Below are positions 52,374 through 59,907 of a stretch of 64,000 nucleotides of DNA, in pieces; the first letter of the stretch is position 1; each line of letters starts with the position of its first letter. The DNA comes from Pseudomonadales bacterium (lineage in GTDB: Bacteria; Pseudomonadota; Gammaproteobacteria; Pseudomonadales; Pseudohongiellaceae): contig JACKOK010000002.1 of the NCBI GenBank assembly GCA_024234365.1, positions 62,001 through 126,000 of the forward strand, given 5' to 3'. The position numbers were made by a program, and so were the translations under genes. The notes under the pieces are model-generated. The model saw only the letters and a program-made list of their open reading frames with translations, had not been told where the DNA came from and did not search any database.

Positions 52374-53681
52374 ATGCGCTGGTCTTTCCTGCCCCTTTGC
52401 ACCCTGCTTTCGTTCTCGGCACAGGCCTGCCCGGATCTCTCCGCCTACTATGCCTACGGGGATGACCCGCAATCGCAGGCTACCCTGGAGGCCGCCCTGG
52501 CCCCGCTCATGAGCGAATGCCTGCGCAGTTCCGAGTTCTTCGCCCTTTATGGCGCGGCGCAGCTGGAGACCGGCAAGCTGGCCGAGGCGCTGGAAATGCT
52601 GGAACGGGCGCTGCTGCTGGATGCCGGCAATGGTGCCGCGCAGATCGACTACGCCCAGGCCCTGTATCTGCGCGGGCAGCTGTTCTCCGCGTTGGATCTG
52701 AACGCCCAGATTCTGCAGCGTGGCGATATTCCCTCCAATGTCCAGACCATGCTGGAGCAGCGCGAGCGGCAGTGGCGTGCACAGACACGGGAGGTGGCGG
52801 TGCTGGCCGATGTGCTGGCGGGGTATGACGACAACCTCAACGGCGCCCCGGACCCGAGCCAGATCACCCTGACCCTGTCGGGAGAGCCGGTGATTTTGAC
52901 CCTGAATCCGCAATATCAGCCGATCAGCGGGCCCTATATGAACCTGCGCCTGGGTGGGCAGTTCCGCCAACTGGGTGTGAACAACCAGCACAACCTCAGT
53001 GCCGACCTGCGCGGCAGGGCAAGTGAAGACACCGGCTCCGACCTGGCGCAGTTTGAGACCCGCTATCAGTACACCCAAACCCAGCGTGACAGCGCCTGGC
53101 ATCTGGGGGGCGCCGCCAGCCACCTCTTTTTTGGAGGCAGTGCGCTGTACACCGCCTTCGAGGCCAACGGGCGCTATCAGCACCGCCTCGGTGACAACTG
53201 CAGCCAGCGGGCGGATGCCGCCAGCCAGTACCAGCGTTATCGCAGCCAGAGCAATCTCAACGCCATTGAAAGCAAGCTGGGTGCGGGCGTGGAGTGTTCC
53301 GCCCCCCTGGCCGGTCGGCCGGGCCTGCTCAGCCTGGATATGAGCCTGCTGAACAACGCCGCTCTGAACGGCGGGCGCCCGGGCGGCGACCGCAATGGCT
53401 GGCAGATAGACCTGAACTGGCAAACCCCGCTACTGAAAGGGGTGCTCAGCACCCAGCTCAACTACACGCAATTAAAGGATAGCCAGGGCTACAGCGCCCT
53501 GCTCGACAACGGGGCAAAGCGCTGGCTGAAACGCAGCTATGTGCTGCTGCAATACCGCCAGCTGCTGCGCCCGGATATGGCCTTCGTGGCCAACCTCTAC
53601 CACCAGAACCAGAGCAGCAATATCGAGCTTTTCGACAGCATCGACAGTACGGTCGAGCTCGGCATCAACATACGCTTCTAA
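52374..53681 (+). CDS. TPR-containing outer-membrane beta-barrel protein (Slam/DUF560-like layout)
   Basis: A 435-residue exported protein. After a signal peptide (FLPLCTLLSFSAQA) there are two to three TPR-like helical pairs (FFALYGAAQLETGKLAEALEMLERALLLDAGNGAAQIDYAQALY). About 295 residues of alternating strands follow, ending in the outer-membrane signature with terminal Phe (VELGINIRF). TPR plus a barrel of this size matches surface lipoprotein assembly modifiers (Slam), but sequence identity was not tested. It could instead be a sensor porin for the FecR/CHASE2 pair. Confidence 0.78.
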   Translation: MRWSFLPLCTLLSFSAQACPDLSAYYAYGDDPQSQATLEAALAPLMSECLRSSEFFALYGAAQLETGKLAEALEMLERALLLDAGNGAAQIDYAQALYLRGQLFSALDLNAQILQRGDIPSNVQTMLEQRERQWRAQTREVAVLADVLAGYDDNLNGAPDPSQITLTLSGEPVILTLNPQYQPISGPYMNLRLGGQFRQLGVNNQHNLSADLRGRASEDTGSDLAQFETRYQYTQTQRDSAWHLGGAASHLFFGGSALYTAFEANGRYQHRLGDNCSQRADAASQYQRYRSQSNLNAIESKLGAGVECSAPLAGRPGLLSLDMSLLNNAALNGGRPGGDRNGWQIDLNWQTPLLKGVLSTQLNYTQLKDSQGYSALLDNGAKRWLKRSYVLLQYRQLLRPDMAFVANLYHQNQSSNIELFDSIDSTVELGINIRF

Positions 53682-53983
53682 AGTCTGACTTAATTCATTA
53701 AAAATAGATGCTTACAAGTGTTTCTTAAGGGAAGAAACAGGTTGTAATTGCAACTCAGTCCTAGTAATATCGCCGAGCATGTCCGCTTGTGGTCAGGAAT
53801 TATCGTGTCGCTCAAGTGGGTTCAAAGGGTGTATGTGTGGGAAATTTTCCTCTATGTGATTGTAGTCACAGGGGGCAGGAATTGACTTGCGTATGCTTGG
53901 CACAACCGAATGGGGTCATCCGCTGCTGTAGGCGTGTCACAATCGGATAAAACAAATTGGAATTAATTTAAGGAGTTAAAACA
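53682..53983 (+). promoter_or_regulatory. Regulatory region of the large surface protein gene
   Basis: 302 bp without a gene. The key elements are the CRP-type site at 53855-53870 and a TATGCT hexamer at 53892-53897 (separate entry). A TTGACT at 53882-53887 overlaps this arrangement and could serve as an alternative -35. AAGGAG lies just before the ATG at 53984. The leader from the predicted start is about 80 nt and A/T-rich near the end, suited to strong translation. Confidence 0.5.
53855..53897 (+). promoter_or_regulatory. CRP-type site and promoter of the RTX/S-layer-like gene (class II spacing)
   Basis: TGTGATTGTAGTCACA (53855-53870) is a perfect TGTGA-N6-TCACA inverted repeat. The -10 candidate TATGCT starts 37 bp after the first base of the site, against 36 bp in the FecR promoter. 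The centre of the site is thus about 41 bp upstream of the predicted start, the class II distance. The two sites share 13 of 16 bases and the same spacing, suggesting one regulator acts on both. Confidence 0.72.
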
Positions 53984-56794
53984 ATGGCGATTACCGTCGA
54001 AGCTCGTACCGAGATTATCTCCCTGGTCGTGGGCATGTTTGGTGCCGCACCGGGTGCAAGCGTTTTGTCTGATCTGGTGGCTTCCTATGAAGCTGGCTCT
54101 ACTCTCCCGCAAATCGCGGCAAGTCTTGCCAACACCGACCAATTCAAGAGCATCTACCCGACGTTCCTGACCAATGGCGAATACGCAACCAAAGTAGTCA
54201 ACAATCTGCTGGCCGAAGCGTCTGCAGAAGCTAAAGCAGAAGCCGTAACCGTTCTGACTGCTGAGCTGAATGGCGGCATGACTCGCGTTGCAGCGATGGT
54301 AGCGGCCATCAACTTCGTAGCGAACTCTGCTGCGAGCAATACTGCATACGCCACTTCAGCTACTGCATTCGACAACAAAGTTGACGTTGCTGTTTACTAC
54401 TCCGTAGATAAAGAGCTGAGCGGTTCCAGCCTGGAAGATCTGCAGGCCGTTATCATTGATGTAACCAGTGCAGCTTCCTCCGTCACTGCAGCAAAAGCGA
54501 AAGCAGATGGCGACAGCACTGCAGGTAAAGTATTCGTCCTGACTACGGGCGTAGACACAATTACGGGCACTATCGGTGACGATACGTTCAACGCAGACAT
54601 CACTGTGAACGCAACCCTGTCAGCTGCTGACACTATCACAGGCGGAGCAGGTAACGACACTCTGCGTATTTTCGATGATGCTTCTAACGCTATCTCTCTG
54701 CCTGTTGGTATGACTGGCGTTGAAAACATCTACGCACACATGGGTGCGATCGGCGAGAGCGTGAACATCTCCTCCATCGCCGATGTCACTTCTTTGACAG
54801 TTGAAAGCGCCAACGTCGGTGCTGCAGGTGCGAACGCTGCTCTGACCTACACTGTTGCAGCGGGCCAGTCTCTGACCCTGAAGTCAGTTCTGGATACTGG
54901 CAATTCAGGCAATGATATTGATGTTGCATCCAGCTCATCTGTCACTTCTCTCAGCATCACTCTGGATGGAGCTGGTGATACCGGTACTGCAGCCGATGAT
55001 CTCGAGATTGATGTGAACGGAACAGGTGTCGCCACGGTCAACCTGGCTACCGCCAACAATGCAAGCAACATCTCTCTGATTAACAGTGGTGCGGCTATCA
55101 AGACTTTGAATATCAGTGGCGATAAGGCTCTGACTATTCGCAACAGCTTTGATCCGGCTGGTACTTCCGGCACGATTGCAGCTACTGGCATGTCTGGCGA
55201 CCTGACATTCTCTGCTGCTACTGCTAACGATGCAATCACCTTCACCGGTGGTTCCGGCAAGAACAGCATTACTACAGGTTCCGGTGCTGACACCCTTACT
55301 GGTGGTGACGCTGCTGATACGCTGAATGCTGGCACAGGCAATGACACAGTTTCCTCTGGTGCAGGTGATGACTCTGTGACTGTTGGTGCAGGTCAAGTAA
55401 ACGTAAATGCTGGTGCAGGTAATGACTATGTGCAAGTTGCAGGTCTGGACAGCACTGACGTTCTGACTGGTGGTGAAGGTACAGATACCTTGGGTCTGAC
55501 ATTTGCGGATGCAGATGCTGCCGATGCGTCTACAACTGCTGGTTCCGCACTGCGTGCCACTTACACCGCTTTTGAACAACTCCGTGTTACTGACGCAATC
55601 TCCAACACTCTGAGCATGTCAACTCTGGGTTTCAACTACCTTCAGATTGGTGCGGATGTAAGTGATGGTGGTGCAGGCACCTCCGTAGCGGTGAATGGTT
55701 TCACCACAGGCGCTACAGTTGAGTACCGTACAGCTGCCGACATGACTGACGCGCTGGACATCGGCATGACTGATGCTGCCCTGTCCTCTGATGACGTGAT
55801 CAATATCAAACTGAACGCTGATATTGCTAACGCTGCAGCTCACGCTACCAAGTTTGGTGTCACTGGTATCAACACTGTGAACGTTAGTGCCTTTGACCGA
55901 GTTAACGGTACTGCTACTGATGACTTTGGTGCAGATGACGGCTACACCATTGCTATTTCCAATGCAGCCAACATGACTGCATTGAATATCACTGGTACCG
56001 CTGCTCTGAGCTACACTCTGACTGCTGGCACAAACGCAATCAAAACGATTGATGCTTCTGCCTCTACTGGTAACGTGACTATCAACGTTTCCGCGTTTGC
56101 AGGTACTGAGCGTGTAACTATCAAAGGTTCTCAGGGTGTCAACACAATCACTGGTGATGACGCCGCATTCGGTGAATCCATTACTGGTGGTGCAAAAGGC
56201 GACACAATCACTGCAGGCGAAGGCGCTGACGCAATCACTGGTGCTGGTGGTCGTGACGCGTTTGTATTCGCTGACGGAGATTCTGACTCCGCTGCAATGG
56301 ACAAGATCTCTGACTTCGGCAAGGTAACAGTGGCATCCACTGCTGCTGAAGTGACTGCGATGAGCTCTATTGCTAACTTCCAGTCATCTACAATTGGCAA
56401 AGGCGGTGACAATGCTGACGTTCTGGACGTAGGTACAGCTGCTGCAACTCTGGCTGGCGCTCAGACTGCAACAGACGTGAAAGCAGCCATCTCTGGTGGT
56501 GCAGGCACTGAGACTGTTACTGCGGTGGAAACTGCCAAAGGCATTCTCACTCTGGGTGGTGCAGACGCAGGTCTGATCAACACACTGAGCGAGTGGATTG
56601 CTGTAGCAAACACCATGGCGGCTGCCAATGGCGATACAGTCGCGTTTGAGTTCAACGGCAACACCTATGTTTTCCAACAGGAATCTGTAGGTGTGGACAA
56701 CGTTGTTGAGCTGACGGGTGTGACTGGCGTAACCGGTCTGGTAGTAATCGGCTCTGCCGTTGCTGCCGCTGCTAACGACGTCTTCGTATTCTAA
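53984..56794 (+). CDS. Large repeat-rich surface protein secreted by type I system (S-layer/RTX-like)
   Basis: A 936-residue acidic, Ala/Thr/Asp/Gly-rich protein, apparently without cysteine and without a signal peptide. Residues 1-110 (VEARTEIISLVVGMFGAAPG, IAASLANTDQFKSIYP) resemble the DUF4214-type N-terminus of exported surface proteins. Beta-strand repeats follow, with calcium-binding nonapeptide motifs around 422-505 (GGAGNDTL, GGDAADTLNAGTGNDTV) and 729-765 (GGAKGDTITAGEGADAITGAGG). The C-terminus ends in DVFVF, an acidic residue plus hydrophobics as in type I signals. Codons (GCT, GCA, ACT) and base composition differ from neighbours, as in very highly expressed genes. Likely cargo of the adjacent exporter. 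Confidence 0.85.
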   Translation: MAITVEARTEIISLVVGMFGAAPGASVLSDLVASYEAGSTLPQIAASLANTDQFKSIYPTFLTNGEYATKVVNNLLAEASAEAKAEAVTVLTAELNGGMTRVAAMVAAINFVANSAASNTAYATSATAFDNKVDVAVYYSVDKELSGSSLEDLQAVIIDVTSAASSVTAAKAKADGDSTAGKVFVLTTGVDTITGTIGDDTFNADITVNATLSAADTITGGAGNDTLRIFDDASNAISLPVGMTGVENIYAHMGAIGESVNISSIADVTSLTVESANVGAAGANAALTYTVAAGQSLTLKSVLDTGNSGNDIDVASSSSVTSLSITLDGAGDTGTAADDLEIDVNGTGVATVNLATANNASNISLINSGAAIKTLNISGDKALTIRNSFDPAGTSGTIAATGMSGDLTFSAATANDAITFTGGSGKNSITTGSGADTLTGGDAADTLNAGTGNDTVSSGAGDDSVTVGAGQVNVNAGAGNDYVQVAGLDSTDVLTGGEGTDTLGLTFADADAADASTTAGSALRATYTAFEQLRVTDAISNTLSMSTLGFNYLQIGADVSDGGAGTSVAVNGFTTGATVEYRTAADMTDALDIGMTDAALSSDDVINIKLNADIANAAAHATKFGVTGINTVNVSAFDRVNGTATDDFGADDGYTIAISNAANMTALNITGTAALSYTLTAGTNAIKTIDASASTGNVTINVSAFAGTERVTIKGSQGVNTITGDDAAFGESITGGAKGDTITAGEGADAITGAGGRDAFVFADGDSDSAAMDKISDFGKVTVASTAAEVTAMSSIANFQSSTIGKGGDNADVLDVGTAAATLAGAQTATDVKAAISGGAGTETVTAVETAKGILTLGGADAGLINTLSEWIAVANTMAAANGDTVAFEFNGNTYVFQQESVGVDNVVELTGVTGVTGLVVIGSAVAAAANDVFVF

Positions 56795-56811
56795 GATGTT
56801 GCGTAGTAAAG

Positions 56812-56844
56812 GGTGGATACTCCGTTAGGTAGTATCCGCCTTTT
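56812..56844 (+). terminator. Rho-independent terminator after the surface protein gene
   Basis: GGTGGATACT (56812-56821) pairs with AGTATCCGCC (56831-56840), one G-T pair, around CCGTTAGGT, and is followed by TTTT. It lies 18 bp after the stop. Confidence 0.78.
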
Positions 56845-56880
56845 ACAGCAGATGCAAACTTAGTTGCAAAGCTTGAAAAT

Positions 56881-56917
56881 AAAAAGCCCCTAGCCTGTAC
56901 GAGGTTAGGGGCTTTTT
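56881..56917. terminator. Second, strong bidirectional terminator
   Basis: AAAAAGCCCCTAGCCT (56881-56896) pairs with AGGTTAGGGGCTTTTT (56902-56917), one G-T pair, around GTACG. The A-run on one side and the T-run on the other allow termination for both the surface protein gene (plus) and the SapC-family gene (minus). Tandem terminators fit a very strongly transcribed gene. Confidence 0.88.
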
Positions 56918-57020
56918 AATTAGTACTAAGAAATCATCCTAAATCGCGACTTTATTCTTTCGCGAGAAGTCTGCAGAAAGGATATAAATGCAATAGCTCT
57001 TATTTAAGAATTACATGAAC

Positions 57021-57791
57021 TCAAATCGAATCAAAGTTGAGAGAACCTGAGTCATCAAAAAAGCTCACCTCAGTAGGCGCCTTTTCTGAGTTTCGCTCTT
57101 TCTGCTGTGTAAGAGTTATAAGCCTGCTGATGTTTTGCATCGAGAACAATTGGCTGTAAATCAGCATCAAGCCTCTAGAATTCTTTAGTTCAAATATTTG
57201 ATCAGCAGAAAGGTCAAGAAACTTTTCTTCGTCGACCTGAAACAAACCATTTACTTCATGCAGTTTTTCATTCAAATCGAACTGTATTTTCCACGGTTTG
57301 AGTAACTCCATTTTCTGCAATTGACTGCAAATAGTAAAAGTATGTTCCTTATTTTTTTCAAGACTACTCAAATACCTCATGACGTCAGTAATAGCAGGCG
57401 AAAGATTGCCTTCGCTATCAAAAAAAGATTCGCCTGACTCCAATTCCTGTCCAGTAGTTGCGTCGTTTTGAATACAGAGTATTTTTTCCCCCTTCTCATC
57501 ATTGGCAAGCAAAAATGGGTGAGCACGATAAAGAGCAGGAATATATCGAGTTAACCAATCCCCTTCATCTGAAACTAAATAATTTTCACCGGATTTCAAA
57601 CTTTGAATTGCTACTGGAATATAGCGACCGCCTTGCTGAACAAACGCGATTGATTGGCTCAATAAGACAGAGGGAAGTTCAGAGAGAAATACAGGGCAGA
57701 AACTATCACCGGAAGTAAATCTGAAGTTATCCGTTCTCGACCATTTTAGATTGCCATGGGTGTTTAGTGATACCGCTTCGAAGCTGGTCAA
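57021..57791 (-). CDS. SapC-family protein
   Basis: A 256-residue cytoplasmic protein with the SapC pattern: LNTHGNLKWSRTDNFRF, FCPVFLSELPSVLLSQSIAFV, PVAIQSLKSGENYLVSDEGDWLTRYIPALYRAHPFLL, and ESFFDSEGNLSPAITDVMRYLSSL. SapC was named from the Campylobacter fetus S-layer secretion operon; its biochemical role is unknown. The start is TTG 57791 with GAGGAG six bases upstream. It is A/T-richer than its surroundings and convergent with the surface protein gene, supporting an S-layer-type function for the locus. Confidence 0.85.
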   Translation of the reverse strand: MTSFEAVSLNTHGNLKWSRTDNFRFTSGDSFCPVFLSELPSVLLSQSIAFVQQGGRYIPVAIQSLKSGENYLVSDEGDWLTRYIPALYRAHPFLLANDEKGEKILCIQNDATTGQELESGESFFDSEGNLSPAITDVMRYLSSLEKNKEHTFTICSQLQKMELLKPWKIQFDLNEKLHEVNGLFQVDEEKFLDLSADQIFELKNSRGLMLIYSQLFSMQNISRLITLTQQKERNSEKAPTEVSFFDDSGSLNFDSI

Positions 57792-57851
57792 GATTGACTC
57801 CTCATATGTATTTCGGAAAAACCAAGGGGTCAGAATCCTTGATCCTTTCCC

Positions 57852-58265
57852 TTAGTTCACCCAGGGGTTGAATATCTGCACCGGCAAGTCTGCAAAGTCT
57901 TTGACGTTGCGAGTGACCAGCACCAAATCGTGCTCGAGTGCCATGGCTGCCAGCAAACTGTCGATCGCGGGCAGTGGCCGCGTTGCGGTGGCTATCAGTC
58001 GGCCCCAGCGGTCTGCAACCGCTTCATCGATGGAGAGCACACGACCAACAAAAAATTTCGGCAAATCTGTCTCCAGCCAGTCGAGCAAGGTTTGTCTGCG
58101 AGTTTGTTCGTGGACTGTTTCAATACCCTTGCGAATTTCACCCAGAGTCAGAACACTCAGGTATAGTGTGGCCGATTGACGTTGATTGAACCACGTCACC
58201 ACACTTGCATCAGGAGATTTGCGGCGTAGCTCGGATAGCACGTTGGTATCGATTAAATAACTCAA
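57852..58265 (-). CDS. vapC: VapC-like PIN-domain toxin
   Basis: A 137-residue PIN-domain RNase of the VapC type. The acidic active-site residues are seen in YLIDTNVLSELRR, VLTLGEIRKGIE and LPAIDSLLAAMALEHDLVLVTRNVKDF. VapC toxins cleave tRNA or rRNA and are held inactive by the cognate antitoxin. It overlaps the upstream antitoxin gene by 4 bp (ATGA). Confidence 0.93.
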   Translation of the reverse strand: MSYLIDTNVLSELRRKSPDASVVTWFNQRQSATLYLSVLTLGEIRKGIETVHEQTRRQTLLDWLETDLPKFFVGRVLSIDEAVADRWGRLIATATRPLPAIDSLLAAMALEHDLVLVTRNVKDFADLPVQIFNPWVN

Positions 58266-58510
58266 ATCGACAGATCTCGAACCAAACTTTTGTCGCGTTC
58301 GAATTCAATATCCTCGAGCTCATGCAAGGGCGAGCGCTGCATGAAATCAACCAGAGAAACCTGAGCCAGCGACAGTCGATCGAAAGCGTCTCGCGACATC
58401 ACCACCGCGACAGACCTGCCATGCACAGTGATGTCCTGCGGTTGAGTTTGTGCACGTTTGACCAATTCGGACATTCGGGCCTTGGCTTCCTGCATTTGCC
58501 AAGTTTGCAT
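58262..58510 (-). CDS. Phd/YefM-family antitoxin
   Basis: An 82-residue protein whose N-terminal half has the Phd/YefM DNA-binding pattern (TWQMQEAKARMSELVKRAQ, PQDITVHGRSVAVVMSRDAFDRL). Its acidic C-terminal half would wrap the toxin (LHELEDIEFERDKSLVRDL). It is translationally coupled to the VapC-like gene and preceded by a perfect inverted repeat that probably is its operator. Confidence 0.92.
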   Translation of the reverse strand: MQTWQMQEAKARMSELVKRAQTQPQDITVHGRSVAVVMSRDAFDRLSLAQVSLVDFMQRSPLHELEDIEFERDKSLVRDLSI

Positions 58511-58525
58511 ACACCACCCCTATAT

Positions 58526-58544
58526 TCTGACTAGACAGGTCAGA
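58526..58544. promoter_or_regulatory. Candidate autoregulatory operator of the toxin-antitoxin pair
   Basis: TCTGAC (58526-58531) and GTCAGA (58539-58544) form a perfect inverted repeat with 7-bp spacer, 15 bp upstream of the antitoxin start. Antitoxins of this family repress their own operon at such sites. Confidence 0.65.
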
Positions 58545-58595
58545 TTTTAGTGCTTGCTTATGGAAAATCAAGGAGATTCCAAGGTCACTGGCAAA

Positions 58596-59093
58596 TCAGT
58601 GATAGAACCGTTTGGATTCCTCTGAGTTCAGGGCGCTGGTGGCAATCCACTCCGGCCAAATGCCGCTGGGCCATTCCGCCGTTTTCCACAGAGCATGCAG
58701 AATGCTGAGCCACTGCCGCAATTGCTGAGCGTTCAAATGGAGTTGCCCACTCATCTCGGGGCTTGCCCGAAACTGAACACTCAGGATTCGGGAGCCAGGA
58801 CTGATGTCGACGGAATGCACCAGGCATTGCAGGCTGTCCGCAGCCGATGGCACCGGTGCTTCATGGCCCCGTTCGGCATTGGCGGCCTCCAGTTCCAGGC
58901 TCTGCACAATATCCTGTGGAATGGGGCCTGCCGATTGGGTTTCAAGCCATTTGAAAAGATGGGGCAGCAGGCGCACGAGCAGTCGTTGTGTCAGCCACAG
59001 TACGATGATTTGCCCGTTCTCGTACTCGCCGCTGAGGCGAAACCGATCTTCGAGTTCCACATACTCTGTGGTGATGCGCTCAAGAGTGCTCAT
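58596..59093 (-). CDS. Hypothetical protein
   Basis: A 165-residue soluble protein I do not recognise. It has a beta-rich start (YVELEDRFRLSGEYENGQIIVLWLTQ), an amphipathic helix (RLLVRLLPHLFKWLETQ), a polar variable middle (75-95), and a second beta/helix unit (RILSVQFRASPEMSGQLHLNAQQLRQWLSILHALWKTAEW) that looks like a repeat of the first unit. No signal peptide. It is divergent from the exported protein gene at 59206, so both may share a regulatory region. Confidence 0.7.
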   Translation of the reverse strand: MSTLERITTEYVELEDRFRLSGEYENGQIIVLWLTQRLLVRLLPHLFKWLETQSAGPIPQDIVQSLELEAANAERGHEAPVPSAADSLQCLVHSVDISPGSRILSVQFRASPEMSGQLHLNAQQLRQWLSILHALWKTAEWPSGIWPEWIATSALNSEESKRFYH

Positions 59094-59205
59094 TGTTCGG
59101 GTTCTCGCAACAAACTATTTTTGAAGGGCCAGAGTCAAAAGCGTAGCATATGACAGAAGCCTCGAACCCTGTGGCTTGCGAAATCTATCCATCGGGCAAA
59201 CCTTT

Positions 59206-59892
59206 ATGCGATTAGACAGATTGATAACAGCCACTTTCCTTTCCGTTCTGGCACTTGCGTGCAGCAGTGCAGCGATAGCCCAGGACAACCTCGCTCTCTT
59301 CGAAGCTGTAGAGACCCCCGCAGGCTTTGGCAACGCCGCTGCCGGCCCCGTCAACGAACAACGCGCTCTGCCCGGCTCTCCGACATTCACGCTCCTCGGC
59401 ACCAGCCGCATTGGCGGGAAGTACCGCGCAACGCTGCGCAGCAGCAATGAGCAGGTGATTCAGGTCGAGTATCAGGGCGGTGATTCGGTGCCGATTCCCG
59501 GCTTCGTGGGCTATCGCCTGGTGAGCGTGGGCTCCCGTGAGGTTTCCATCAGCTACCCGCCCAGTGCTCCCTGTGTGAACGCGGAGGATCAGGGCGTGCG
59601 TTGTGGCTCCGAGGGACAGGGCACGCTCTCACTGCGCACGGCCGCCCCGGTGGTGGTCGCGAGTACGGAAGGCCAGGAAGCACAGGCTGAGGGGGAGCAG
59701 GAAGCTGCGGAACAGAACGAGAACCCCTTCGCGGCGGCCTTGCGGGCAGCGGCGCAGAACGAGGCCGCGGCGAATGGCCGGCCCCGTGGCAACGGCCAGC
59801 GCTTTGAGCCTCGCCGTATCCCGCCCGACGAGGTCCCTCCCGGCATGCGCGTGGTGAGAACCCCGTTTGGCGATCGTCTGGTGGAACTCTAG
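59206..59892 (+). CDS. Exported protein of unknown function with GspC/PilP-like segment
   Basis: A 228-residue protein with a signal peptide (LITATFLSVLALACSSAAIAQ). The central part, FTLLGTSRIGGKYRATLRSSNEQVIQVEYQGG then VPIPGFVGYRLVSVGSREVSISYP, follows the strand pattern of the GspC HR domain or PilP. A short stretch with two cysteines (PCVNAEDQGVRC), an acidic Glu/Gln/Ala linker and an Arg/Pro-rich tail follow. It could supply the GspC-like function missing from the type II operon, but no transmembrane anchor is seen. The start is ATG 59206. Confidence 0.65.
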   Translation: MRLDRLITATFLSVLALACSSAAIAQDNLALFEAVETPAGFGNAAAGPVNEQRALPGSPTFTLLGTSRIGGKYRATLRSSNEQVIQVEYQGGDSVPIPGFVGYRLVSVGSREVSISYPPSAPCVNAEDQGVRCGSEGQGTLSLRTAAPVVVASTEGQEAQAEGEQEAAEQNENPFAAALRAAAQNEAAANGRPRGNGQRFEPRRIPPDEVPPGMRVVRTPFGDRLVEL

Positions 59893-59907
59893 TGTGATTG
59901 CAACGCT

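Noticed and set aside
53890..53910. Sigma-54 promoter (TTGGCAC)
   Set aside because: The -24-like TTGGCAC has no GC-containing -12 element at the needed distance.
53882..53911. Consensus sigma-70 promoter using TTGACT at 53882
   Set aside because: At 17 or 18 bp the -10 would be ACCGAA or CCGAAT, very poor; the TATGCT hexamer placed by the CRP-type site fits better and matches the FecR promoter.
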